Positions 25,635 through 37,002 are shown, counted from the stretch's first letter. The stretch: DNA of 64,000 nucleotides from Erythrophleum ivorense (GCA_026724425.1 JAIUCV010000233.1:248001-312000); one strand, 5' to 3'. The notes: generated by a model from the letters alone, not told the origin. Numbers and translations: made by a program.

Positions 25635-27547
25635 TTAGCTATCAGCGGCTCTGAAAATAGTAAGCAGAGAGAGGAAGAGGTTGATGATGTCCAGGTACAA
25701 TGACACCGCAGCCCAGATGTACTCATCGTAGGAATACCTTTTAATCAGGTTGTCTGTATCAAATACGATGTAGCCACAAAATATAACCGCTGCCAGGCAG
25801 CCATAGATCATCACTGATATCTTACCCAGTGGAAAGAGAATCTGCAAAAGAAGGAGCGTGTTATTAAAATAAATCCCATAATAGATCGGAGGGGCTAATA
25901 CATATTAAGCAGGAATATTTGAAGACCAAAGTACCTGAATCAGGGCAAAGACCATTAGAACTACCACAGCACCGAACAAAAAGGGACCAAGAAAGTTGAA
26001 ATCTTGACCTCTCCTTGCTGCCCAGAAAGTGTAGAGGGTCAAGCTGACCACAACCACGGTAGTCAATATGACTGCTTCAAGAATAACTTTCCCTATTTCC
26101 AGTCATTCGAGAAAAACGAATATCAAGTCAATGGGAAAAATTGACAATTCTAACTACAGAGAGCTACCTCCACATAGGGAAGAGGAGAAAGGAGGGGGGG
26201 GGGGGGTGGGAGAGGGACTATAACTTAAGAAATAAAAATTTATTACCCTACGCTCACAATGCAATATACCAATATCCCAAATTAGGTTTTACTAGTACTT
26301 CAATTTCCATTACTCACAAGGTCACAATGTGGACCTTATTATTGGAATAGAAAATAATCAAATTCAAATCTCATCTTCGCTATTTTTTAATGAAAAAGAG
26401 AAGTAAGAAATAGAAGAGGGACATCATCAAATATTCAGAGGTATTAAATTTAAAAGCCTAAAAAGGAGTACTAAATAACCTTCACATACTCATCCACTCA
26501 CACATTTGTGTACATAAGCTGCTATGCAACAAAAGTCGACCTCAGAGCTATTGCACATGGAATAAAACTCCCAAAATATAGGATACCAATGTGACCTTCC
26601 AATCCGCATAGCACAGAACACAGAGACAAAAGGATAGGTCACAACCCATAAGAATGAATGTGGCCCTAAATCCCATATTTCATAAAGAGTATTCCTAAAA
26701 TAAGTGACAGTTGTTTTCATATCCGAATTCAGACCATAAAACTATTCAAGAACTGATTAGAATCGCACATCAAGCATGGAAAGTCCAGTGACTCTAAACT
26801 TATCCAAAGAGGGGATCGCTTCATAAACCAAATTCCAATTCTAGGGTTCTATGATTTAAACGACAAAATCTTTTTTATGTTGGTAAAAGTCTTAACTTTC
26901 TATCGTAAAAATAGCAACATGTACGAATGCATCGGAGATTAATACCACTAATCAGCTCGGAAAATCTCTTCGTCCTTCGAATCGCGGAGTACCAAACGAG
27001 ACAAAGAAAGAAAGAAAGAAAAGCACACGGAGATTACTCAATCTTACCGCTGGTGAAGGCACAAGTCAATCCAATAGCAAAAGCCAAAGAAACCGTGAAA
27101 ATTCCAAGAAGCAGGTAATTCACCGGGTGCTTCTGGTGGTAGTAGTATAGGGGGCATAAGACTGCAATAATTGCACCAGACAACCCTTAGAAAAATTCTA
27201 AACTAACCACATAACAAGAATGTCAGAAAATTAAAAAAAATTACAAGAATAAAAGATGGGTACGGAAATGGAAAGAAAAGAAGAAAACACAGACCAATAA
27301 AAGGGGTGATGATGAGAACGATGTAGAGAGCCAAGCCGCCGCCGGTGGAAACGAAGAAGTTAGCAATAGGACGGACGGTAACAACGACGGAAGCAACAGC
27401 GATCGTGGCGAGCAACTGGAGGGTTATGATGGAGTAGACTTTGCGGATGAAGGACCACCGGAGTTCGGGGCTCTCGAGCATCATAGGATAGAGAGGCCTC
27501 GCTCCTCCGGCTTCCACATCAGTTTTCCAGTTGGGTTGATTCCACAT
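25635..27547 (-). CDS. BIL4: LIFEGUARD / BI-1-like membrane protein (BIL4-type)
   Basis: Four exons on the minus strand, 27547–27295, 27161–27048, 26092–25935 and 25841–25635, join in frame to 243 aa, the usual size for plant LIFEGUARD proteins. The N-terminus has the typical MWNQPNWKTDVEAG start and RWSFIRKVYSIITLQLL. Seven hydrophobic segments follow, fitting the UPF0005/BAX-inhibitor-1 fold. The C-terminal part carries FDTDNLIKRYSYDEYIWA, with the conserved acidic and basic residues of the channel family, and ends in FRAADS. Arabidopsis BIL4 (At3g63310) acts in endosomes and the vacuolar membrane, interacts with BRI1 and promotes cell elongation; other members restrain cell death. Its place next to the FKD1 homologue, tail to tail, agrees with Arabidopsis gene order. 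Confidence 0.92.
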
Positions 27548-28162
27548 CTTCGCTGGTGAATCAAGCTTCCGTATCCTCCGAGATTCTTGACGGGAAAGCG
27601 AGGGAAACCTTGAGAGGTCGTAATGGAAAGTTAGGGCTTTAAGGTTTCTCCGTTGTGCCGAATGCCGAATGAGGAAATGATACGCTTATTAGGACCCCAA
27701 GGTAGTTTACAAGAAGCGGTTCAGAGGTGTCGCACAGAAACTACGTGCGACATCCCGCACTCTGCGGGTATTATCCCATCCAAATAACCTTTTTATTTCA
27801 ATTTTTTTAACTTAATTTTCAAATTAAAAAACAATTTTTTAATATATATATTTTTAAAATAAGTTAACTTCTTACTCTTTCCTTTTGCTGATACTTATAT
27901 AATTTTTCAATAAAATAAATAAAATAACAATAAATCAAACAACTTCTTACATTCTTCATATATAAATAATATTTATAGATCAGGTCATCTCATGTTAGTG
28001 TCTTTTTTGTACATTTTCCGTGCACCAAATCTAGTTGTCTATTTTATTTTATAACACGTGACACAAGCTATAGTGTGGATCAAAGAAAATGAAAACCAAA
28101 ACAGGAAAAAGAAAACATAAGCCCTATAAACACATTGCACCAACTTGACATTCTCAACATTT
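27548..28162 (-). promoter_or_regulatory. Promoter and leader region of the BIL4-type gene
   Basis: The first 120 bp upstream of the start codon are relatively GC-rich for this window and should include the 5' UTR. Two adjacent GC-rich hairpins lie at 27729–27751 and 27754–27768. Beyond 27780 the sequence turns AT-rich up to the solo LTR at 28168. No TATA box was assigned with confidence. Confidence 0.45.
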
Positions 28163-28167
28163 TCACT

Positions 28168-29587
28168 TGATGCTCACTAAATATGACACCACAAGTGTAC
28201 AGGTCATAGATGTAGTACGTGATGAATCAAGGTCGTTCTCTCAGAGAATTAGTACAATTGGCAATTAGGCATTAAAGTCCTCATGTACATTTTAGTTAAA
28301 CAATCAATTTGCAATTGGATTTTATGAAAATTACTTTAAATCTAATTGACAATAATAAACGATGGTTGTATTTGAAAGTATACAATTAAAAACACTCTAG
28401 GAATTTTAATCTCCTTTATCTCAAATGTCGATCATTCCCCTTTTAATTAAACGGCTTAATGCAATTTTTAGAGTCAAGGTTGAATCAGGTGCAACTGTCT
28501 TTCGATCCAATTGAACCCTTATATCCGCTCACTCTTGATGTCTCAAGGAGTGGTTAATACTTGATTAAGTGCAAACCTTCCCTCGACTACCTAGGGCCCT
28601 TGAGGATATTTCTATCTCAAGTGTAAATTAGATTATATCTAATCTTAAGTTGTTTAACCAATGGTCTACAAGCAATTCCCTTCTTTCAAAGGTTAATTAC
28701 CCAATCCACAATCAAACTAAAGGAGGCCACCCCATAGAATGAAATATAATTCAGATTAAACACTAAAGTTATCAATAATCCATATAATCAACAAGGGAAA
28801 CAATCTCCACAGACTAAAGGTTTATAAAATCCCTAAGGGTTACAAAATTTAGCCACTCATGACTTGAAATCCACAAACAAATTCAGCAAACATGTTAACT
28901 ATCATCAACTAGAAGGGAAGATGGAGTAAAAACACCTAATCCGAAGGATAATTAATAGATTTGATGGATTCTCGATCAAATTGAAGCTCCTCCAACACCC
29001 TTTGTGTGTTTTCTTCTCTCTTAGTCGGCTAGAATGTTCTCCCTCTGCTAAATGATGCAAACCCTAGCTTCCTTCCGTCCATTTTAGCTTACTAATCTAA
29101 ACTGTGCGTTTCAAGGTCTGATCTTACTATGACGAGAAGTACTTCTGGCTATAGCAATAGCTCATAAGTTCCCAGATTTTTGCTGTTCTCGCTACTGCTA
29201 CGCTATGGCGTGATTCTCCTTGGAATTTGTATGCCTCGCGACTTCGCTGTGGCGAAGTACCTCACTCTCTATAGTGAAAGTGCATCCTCGCCATAATGAG
29301 TTGAATACTAACTGTAGCGAGGGGACTTGTTCCACTTGTACTTTTTCACTTCTTAGCTTTCCTTTCTTTTCTCAATTCTTTCTTCCTTTTTTTTATTTTT
29401 CCTGAAATTGAAATCAATCATTGAGTGAGGCTCAAACTGATAAAGATATTACAATAAAACACTTTTTTTTTATTTTGTTTGATTGAATCCATTTTTAACC
29501 CTATTAATCAAGAATAAAGTACTTTGCCTCCCTAATTTAATCTCAAATATATTTCTTTTTTCATCCTAAATTAAGGAGTCATTATCA
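28168..29587 (-). mobile_element. Solo LTR, 1420-bp family, copy 1
   Basis: The segment starts TGATGCTCAC and ends TTATCA, matching along its length, in reverse, the segment at 49484–50903, which has the same 1420-bp length. The TG…CA ends and lack of coding capacity identify both as LTRs. No matching 5-bp duplication flanks this copy (TCACT on the left, CCTGG on the right). It may have formed by recombination between two elements, or one flank is rearranged. It contains a cluster of palindromic motifs around TCGCTATAGCGA (about 29110–29320). Strand is given relative to copy 2. Confidence 0.75.
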
Positions 29588-29721
29588 CCTGGCTTGTCGC
29601 CTCTATTGTCTTCCTCTTCCTTTTCGGCCTTTATTGGGCCACTTGGTTAAGACAAACAAATATTAGTGGTTGCCTTCGTCAAGATGATAGAAGAAAGTAG
29701 GACATTTGAAGAAGGCACCCT
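29588..29721. other. Short spacer between solo LTR and KCS fragment
   Basis: Unique sequence without a recognised feature. It is less AT-rich than its surroundings. Confidence 0.4.
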
Positions 29722-30023
29722 TCAATTCCAAAGATGAATCTCAATCGAGCCGATTTAGGTGATGAGACATACTTACCCAGGGGGATTATGGCTAGATTGC
29801 AAAATTTGAACATGAAGGAAGCTAATATGAGGCAGAGGCCATCATTTTCGCAATCTTGGATGCTCTATTACATAAAATAAGGGTTCAACCCAAAGATATT
29901 GATATCCTAATAGTGAATATTAGCTTGTTCAACCTAACTCCATTTTTCTTTGCCATGATTATGAACCATCACAAGCTCAAAACCAATATCAAAAGCTACA
30001 ATCTGGGAGGAATGGGGTGTAGT
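29722..30023 (+). pseudogene. 3-ketoacyl-CoA synthase (KCS) fragment, decayed
   Basis: The frame from 29856 reads MDALLHKIRVQPKDIDILIV and continues to SYNLGGMGCS. This matches the thiolase-fold core of plant KCS enzymes, which elongate very-long-chain fatty acids at the ER, including the cysteine of the GMGCS active-site motif. Upstream (29722–29855), pieces of the preceding conserved region are visible only across frames (a GDETYLP-like piece). After GMGCS the similarity stops abruptly. Intact KCS proteins are about 500 aa, so only about 100 codons remain. No intact KCS gene lies in the window. The family assignment is from motif recognition. Confidence 0.75.
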
Positions 30024-31003
30024 AGTCTTTTTCTGAACCAAAGTTTGTTTGTTATACAAGAGCACTTTAGATTTCTATTTTATATATGCCTTGTATTCTT
30101 TCTTGTATGGTTTTAACTTGACAAAAATCTTTTCCAACATTGAAGTGTGCTTGGTGAGTTAAGGATGGTTTGGTAATAGGAAGTTCATATGCTACTTCAA
30201 TGAATTTAGAATTATTTTTGATAAATAGGTTGTTCATAAGAACAACTCTGTCACTTTAGAATATATCTCATTTGCCTTGAGGATTTGCCAATGAAAACTA
30301 AGTAAGTTTTAGGTCAATGCTTAAATCCTTGAACGCAAATTACCCAAATTGTTTTGATCTAGCCATTATATCCTTATCTTGTTTAATGGCAACGGGAATG
30401 TAACTACGATGTAATTATATAATAGGTTTTGGAAGTGAGAGTGCTTTCCAAACAAATTTGATCTAAAAGTTTGAGTACCAAAAAAAAACTTAATGCTTTA
30501 AGGTCTGTGGTGCAATTCAAATATCAGTAATTTAGAACTCTAATTACTTAAAGAACTTAATGCTCTTCTAGATGTTCTTTTTATTGCATGTGTAGCTGTT
30601 GAGTTGCTTACCTTTGGGTAATTAAGGGTAAGGGGAGAAAAATAACAACCCATTTCATCTAAATCAATGGCAGCACATGAATCCCTCTAGGAAAAAGGAG
30701 AGGAGAATAAATTTGAGAAGAAGAATGAGAGATTTGAAGAGCTCTCTTAGCCAAAGTCAAAGAGTATGTCTTCGTGAAATTGATGATAGTTGGTGGAGAG
30801 TCCCAAAGGAATTGCAAGGAGTATGGTATGCTCAACAAGAAAGTTATTGTATTGTGTTTTCTCTCTCCTGTTGAGGTTTTCATTTTCTTTGAACTACGCT
30901 GTAGCTCATGCCACATGCCACAAGATAAAATGGATGGTTGGATTTAGTACACAAGAGAAAAGACGTACAAGAGAGACATTCATGGGAGATGGTCCAATTC
31001 TAA
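30024..31003. other. Intergenic region, no supported gene
   Basis: AT-rich sequence with a few short open frames on both strands at 30659–31038 that have low-complexity, charged translations and no recognised content. Nothing further is seen. Confidence 0.5.
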
Positions 31004-31005
31004 TA

Positions 31006-31291
31006 CTCCCTCTGGTCTCATATATAAGAAACAAATAACTAATTCACGAATATTAAGAAAGTTAGTTAAAAGAATTAATTTTGTCTCAAATAAAAATTAT
31101 TTTTCAAAAATACCCCTATTTAATATGTGCACTTTCTCCTTAAAATTAATAATTACCACTACTCATAATTTGAATGACTTATTTAATGAAAGGCATAATT
31201 GAAATACTGTAATTAATATGGTAGCTTGTTTCTTATATATAAGACCAAATCAAATCTAAAAAAAGTCTCTTATATATGAGACCAGAGGGAG
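31006..31291. mobile_element. Stowaway-type MITE (286 bp)
   Basis: The left end CTCCCTCTGGTCTCATATAT is mirrored at the right end, which reads in reverse CTCCCTCTGGTCTCATATAT, a near-perfect terminal inverted repeat. TA flanks both sides (31004–31005 and 31292–31293), the Tc1/mariner target duplication. The CTCCCTC start is the Stowaway signature. No coding capacity. Confidence 0.9.
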
Positions 31292-31293
31292 TA

Positions 31294-32509
31294 TTTAACA
31301 TGGTTGTAGTTGTCCTTTTTGATATGTCAATTTTTAATAATCATGACTTTGGCCATGCACATAATTGATTATAGATCAAATTATATAAAAATTCTCTATT
31401 TTCAAAATTATATTTATGAAATTTTATTTTGGAAATATAAATTTTAGAAATAAAAAAATTTGAAAATATAATAGATGAGGAACTGGAGTAATCTTTCTTA
31501 AAGTACCCAAGTACCTTAGGTTTTTTTTTTTTAAATTTGGATCAAATTAACCTCCTTAGTTGTATGCCCATATGATTGTGTGGGCCATCAGGCTATTTAG
31601 GTATATGGATTTGGAAAAGGCCTTTAAAAAGCCTACCAAAGAAAATAACACATCAAGACGTTCGTTTTATAATTATTGTATTTCTCGGTTGTGTTTCTCA
31701 CTAAGGCCATAAATTGAGTCAGTACATGATGCCCCTTGCGCTAAATCAAAATAAACCTCTTTGCATTGAGATTGTATTGAACTTGTCTATTTCTGGCGAA
31801 ACACATCAAGTCTATATCTCCAACGACAATCCTGACAAATCAGAGCATTAACCCCTGAAGCCCGGACGTTATCGAAACTGGGACCATAAGACGCGTTCTC
31901 GAAGTTGGATAATTGCGTCTGTAGTGACTGATTGTCCCGGACATACACTACAATGGCTCCCTAAAGACTATACCCTTTCTGAAGACCCAAAGACCCTTCC
32001 TTTGGAGAAAGATGATGCAGTCGTCGGGCTGTAGTACAAATTATGGGCTCAGAAGATCCTAGGCCCATTTAGCCCAACGCCCCTCTTATAAAGAAAAAGA
32101 AAAAGTCAAAACCACAAAGCTGCTATTGTCACAAAAAGAAAAAGCTGTTAACCTCATTTAAAGTTGAAAACGACCACACCCTTCAATTCTCTCTTTTTTT
32201 TTTTCTAAATAATTTTTTAAACTTTAAAACAGAAAAAATTGAAACATCTTTATGCAAATAATTTCAAACATAATTCACAAAGCGAGGACATCTAATCGTT
32301 ATTTGGCAAAAGGAAGTTTTAGTGAAGGGAGTGTTTTCTGAAAGCCGTGAAGGAGTCTATCTACGGACCAACTAGTGAAGTGCTAGTCATTCATTGCTTA
32401 TAATCTTGCGGGCTTGCATGTGTGTTTGTGTCTTTCTTGAGCTGCGCAGAACATATGTAAGTTTGGTGTGTTAGGATTCCTAAACCGTGGAATTTTTTTT
32501 CCTAGAGGG
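31294..32509. other. Intergenic region with a broken open frame
   Basis: AT-rich at the left; the middle (31680–32060) is clearly less AT-rich and holds the interrupted frame listed separately. The rest shows no gene. Confidence 0.45.
31726..32034 (+). pseudogene. Possible gene relic: 103-codon frame with one stop
   Basis: From ATG 31726 the frame stays open to a TAG at 32032–32034 apart from a single TAA at 31849–31851. The translation is not low in complexity (pieces such as CIEIVLNLSISGETHQVYIS and LQWLPKDYTLSEDPKTLPLE) and composition is less AT-rich than around it. I do not recognise the family. It could be a relic exon, a captured fragment or chance. Confidence 0.3.
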
Positions 32510-32765
32510 TTGATATCATAAATTATCATATTTTTTAATTATGATATAATAATTATTAATATAAATATTTTTTATTTTTATTTTATTAAATTTATTATTA
32601 TAATTATATTTATTAATTACATAAAAATCAAGTTAACTTGATTAAAAATTATGAATTTTTAGATAAATTAATATTTTTAATAATTAAATATAAAATATTT
32701 AATAAAAATATTATTTTATGTATTTAAAAATTATTGCATCATAATTGACATTTATAGTATACTCT
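32510..32765. repeat. Long AT-rich imperfect hairpin, MITE-like
   Basis: The left half (from about 32510) is roughly the reverse complement of the right half (to about 32765). At the centre lies a perfect 18-nt palindrome AATCAAGTTAACTTGATT (32626–32643). Such foldback structure is typical of MITEs, but I cannot fix its termini or a target duplication. Confidence 0.5.
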
Positions 32766-33306
32766 AGTTCATGATTCTATAACTCTTTTTCCTAAAGCGT
32801 AAACAACGAGTAGCACATGTTTTGGCCTTAGCTTGCATAAAGATATCCTGCACCTGTAATTCCGAGCAAAAACACAATCTTGTTGGAGAAACATTTCTCT
32901 TTTCAATTTCTCTTTAATCTTTTGTCTTTTTCTTTTGAAAAAATTATGGATAAGGATCATAAATTGATAACAATAATATTAAAAAAATCTTAAAAATCAA
33001 AATTGTTTTAAAAGGCTAAAGTTACAATTAATACTTTTAAAAGGTATTATTCATATTTCTCAAAATTATTATTAAAAAAAAACTTCTTATAACATCAAAA
33101 AAATTAGACAATGATAACTTTATGAAATGTAAATGATAATTTTTGAAAATTTCAATAATAATTTTTTCCCTAGTCCTTAAGAAAAATTTTGATTTCTACT
33201 GTCAATTCTTACCAACTCATGGTTCATACTTGAAAATTTTCCTTTTACTTTCAGGCAAAAAAATTCGGACCCAGTATTCAGCCACTATCTGGCCCTCTAA
33301 TTATGG

Positions 33307-33331
33307 GAATAACTTGATAACTCAGCAAACC
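33307..33331 (+). promoter_or_regulatory. Conserved upstream block of gene A (shared with gene B)
   Basis: These 25 bases are identical to 41412–41436 upstream of gene B, while the surrounding upstream sequence has diverged. The block begins GAATAACTTGATAACT and lies 45 bp before the gene A start codon (105 bp before that of gene B). It may be leader or proximal-promoter sequence; function is inferred only from its conservation. Confidence 0.5.
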
Positions 33332-33376
33332 CCTGCACAAGATGTGATCATCCATACGTTGAAGTCAAATGCAGAA

Positions 33377-36300
33377 ATGGAACTAGCTGGAGAGAAAATG
33401 GCTACGGACCTGGAATTGGAAAGCAACAAGAAGAAACTATTTACATTTGCCATGAAAGGGAAATGGAAAGAGGTGATTGAGATGTACGAGAAGGATCCAA
33501 GTCTTCACAAGGCCAAAATAACAAGGTCAGGAGACACTGCGTTGCACATAGCAGTGACTGATGGGAAGGAGGAGGTGGTGGAACGAATGGTGGAGTTAAC
33601 TGGCAGGTGCCAGCAACATCGCGAAGAGGCCCTGGAGACTCAGAACGAGAGAAACAACACTGTTCTGCACATAGCGGCTTCAATGGGCAATCTCAAAATG
33701 TGTCTGCTAATTGTTCAAGCACACTCCTCCTTAGTGGGTGTTCGAAACGTAGACGGCGAGACACCTCTCTTCTTGGCGGCTCTCCATGGCAGAAAAGAAG
33801 CTTTTCTTTGCCTTCATAATCTCTCTAAAACAGATAATTCTTCCCCAAATTATAATGACTGTAGAAGGAACGGCGGTGATACTATTCTTCACTGTGCAAT
33901 AGCCGGAGACTATTATGGTAAATTAAATTACCACTGATCTTTGGACTACTATAGTGTTCTAACTGTAATTATGTCATTTGATTCCCGCAAATATATTTTT
34001 ATTCTAACCTATATGTTATCTTAATTGGCAGATTTGGCGTTCCAAATAATTAACTTGTATGAAGAGCTTGTGAACTGGGTGAACGAAGAGGGGATGTCTC
34101 CGCTCCATCTACTAGCAGCAAAGCCTTCTGATTTCAGAAGTGGTAGCCACCTTAGACGATTTGAAATGATCATCTATCACTGTAAGTACTAAGTAATATT
34201 ATACATGGACGGAAGGCTATTATTTCCTCTTTGAATATCCTCCTTCATTATGTAATATATGCCTCGTTTTATTGTTTGGGAGGTACGTTTGTTGAGGAGC
34301 TAAAGGTAGCACAGTCCCATCAACAGTTACTCTTAAAGGCAGGCAAGCACAAAACAGGTCACGATTTTCCAGGCAATTACAAGACTTGCTGGGACCTTTT
34401 CGGGGTCATCCAAACTTCGCTCACTGTTGGTATTATATAATTTCTTCCTTATTTTCATTTTGGAGATGTAATTTCATTCTTACTATAACTAAATTTATTT
34501 TATACACAAATTCAGACCCACAATGAATGTTGTCCGAACTAGTCATAAACCTTGATGTAAAAGGAATTAATATATTTAATTGACATGTGCTATATATTAA
34601 AGACAGAAACACGATGGCAGCTCCGTCAATCACGATATTAATTAATATGCATTAATTGCTTTTCCTGTACTTTTTAGCTTTAGCTTGAGACATCTTCCGT
34701 ATTTTCATTTCCAGCAACCAACAAATTTCCAGTGTTTTACTGTTTTAAAAACAAATTTTGTCCAAAAGGAGATCAAACTCCATCAAAAGCAGAGGATCCC
34801 GAAGTGGCAAACAGTAAAATTATCATTGAAGGTGAGAATTCTTTCGAATTTTGGTACATTCTATTTTATTGTTTTATGGGAAAGCGAATTGCAGGGCACA
34901 CGACCATAGATTTGGAATGCCATCACCAATTTACATTACGTTGTTTAGGATCAGAAGGTAGAGCTCAGGCGCGGGGGTTATATCCAGAAAATTACAGATC
35001 CTGCTGTAATTTTTTCAAGTTTATATATCTAGCAGTGATGGTAATTCTTGGACAAGGTATGCTTATCTACATGTGTATTACTTTAAAAAATAGAGAGGGA
35101 AGCGAAGTACCCTAAGTTTTGTCATGCATCTATATATGTGTCCTTTTTACCTTTTTTTTTTTCTTTTTAAACTGATGTGTCTTTGTTACTTACATATTAA
35201 CCCTAAATAATGTCCCATATCTATATCTATATTGACTAAACGATTCAGGATCGAGCGGATTAAAAAGAATACGTCGAAAGAAGGAAAAACACACATGGTC
35301 TGTTCAAATAATGAATGAACTTCTTTGTCGTGCTTCCACGTACGAGTATGATGACAATGGGAGGAAACCCCGAGCATCTGCTTTTGTTTCAGACACCGAT
35401 GTAGAGAATGGGATCACAGCACCTTATTCTTTTGACGGAGAAGGCAACATAATCAGACCTTCCAACTCAGACCACAAGATCCAACAACAGGACAAAGGTA
35501 AATTACAAAATTTTATATCTTCACACTTTTAAAAAGAAATAAAGTGAGGGTTTTGTTCTCCAAAAGAAAGAACGCTTAGAATTTAAGTCTTCTCTTACAT
35601 TGTGAGTCACATTTATTATGTGTAGAAGGTCAGAAAGATTCTAAAAAGAGGAGAACGGAGACACCCATATTAATCGCTGCAGAGAATGGAGTGACAGAGA
35701 TGGTGAAGAAAATTCTAGAATTATTTCCGGTGGCTATTCATGACATGAATGAAGAGAAAAAGAATATAGTGCTATTGGCAGTAGAGCACAGGCAACCCTA
35801 CGTATATCAGCTCTTGCTTAAAAGGAATATTTTAAAAGAAAGTATATTTCGGAAGGTGGATCACAAGGGAAACAGTGCATTACACTTGGCAGCCAAGTTT
35901 GGACAACACAAGCCTTGGCTTATTCCCGGCGCTGCACTCCAAATGCAATGGGAAATCAAGTGGTTCGAGGTAATTAATTACACCTCCACTTCAAAATATA
36001 AATTACTTTTAATAGATTTATATTTTTTTTAAAAAAATAATTATATTTTTAAATTTTTTAAATATTATCATATCTTTCTAGTCTTATTCCTGTAATCAAT
36101 ATTATTGTTGTCATTAAATAAAAGGTTTTTAACACAATTGTTGTTGTTAAATAAAGAATATTATAAAAATAATAATAATTATTACTAAATAATTTATATT
36201 TTAAACCAAAATTTTTTTTAAGTGACTTACATTTTAGATCCAAGAGGGAGTAGTAATCTAGTTAAATATCCCTTGAAATACATGCTATTGTTGATATATA

Positions 36301-37002
36301 TAGTTATATGTATTTTTTTATATGACATGGATCTCACAGCTATAAATGGTGATTGGGATGCAGTTTGTGAAAAAGTCAATGCCATCTCATTTCTTTGTCC
36401 GACGCAATAACAACAATCAAACCCCAAAAGACATCTTCACGGAAACTCACACTGAACTAGTGAAAAGCGGCGGGGAGTGGCTAACTAAAACTTCAGAGTC
36501 ATGCTCCGTGGTAGCTGCGCTGATTGCGACGGTGGCCTTTGCCACATCGGCCACCTTGCCCGGTGGTGTTGACCAAAACACCGGCCACCCAACCCTTGAA
36601 AAGGAGCCAGCATTCAACTTATTTGCCATCTCATCACTCATTGCTCTGTGTTGCTCCATCACGGCGGTGGTGATGTTCCTATCTATACTCACTTCTCGTT
36701 TTCAGGCGTATGATTTTGGGAAAGACCTGCCCATGAAGCTAATATTGGGTTTCACGTCATTGTTCATGTCCATTGCTTCCATGTTGGTGTCATTCTGTGC
36801 TGGTCATTTCTTTGTGATCAAGGATCAACTCCAATACGCTGCGCTTCCTATATATGCGGTCACTTGCCTCCCAGTCACCCTTTTTGCTTTGGCACAGTTT
36901 CCACTTTACTTCGATCTAGTGTGGGCCACCTTAAAAAATGTGCCCCAGCGTAGCTACAAGGCGACCCCCAGTAAATTCAGAGCCGTCGAAAATGAAGAAT
37001 GA
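33377..37002 (+). CDS. Ankyrin-repeat/PGG-domain membrane protein, gene A
   Basis: Eight exons, 33377–33917, 34032–34181, 34283–34429, 34715–34831, 34949–35056, 35249–35497, 35626–35969 and 36364–37002, join with consistent phases to 764 aa. ATG 33377 is the first in the frame; a second at 33398 is an alternative. Residues 1 to about 230 hold ankyrin repeats (GDTALHIAVTDGKEEVVERM, NTVLHIAASMGNLKMCLLIV, GETPLFLAALHGRKEAFLCL, GDTILHCAIAGDYY, MSPLHLLAAKP). The middle (about 231–440) is a variable linker with one hydrophobic stretch. Exon 7 has further ankyrin units (ETPILIAAENGVTEMVKKIL, GNSALHLAAKFG). Exon 8 is the PGG domain (PGG at about 618–620) with four membrane segments. The family (ACD6/ITN1-like) links membranes with defence and salt responses. 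Intron 7 carries a Stowaway-like MITE, and intron 4 is frame-preserving. Confidence 0.9.
35981..36250. mobile_element. Stowaway-like MITE in intron 7 of gene A (270 bp)
   Basis: The ends CACCTCCACTTCAAAATATA and, in reverse, CTCCCTCTTGGATCTAAAAT form a degenerate Stowaway-type inverted repeat. TA flanks both sides (35979–35980, 36251–36252). Pseudogene C has the uninterrupted site (GTAATTAATTAGTAATCTA at 55075–55093), and gene B's intron 7 is only 132 bp against 394 bp here. Confidence 0.85.

Noticed and set aside
33143..33376. Upstream extension of the gene A frame
   Set aside because: It contains no ATG, and its translation is hydrophobic, low-quality sequence unlike the family N-terminus. 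ATG 33377 is preferred.
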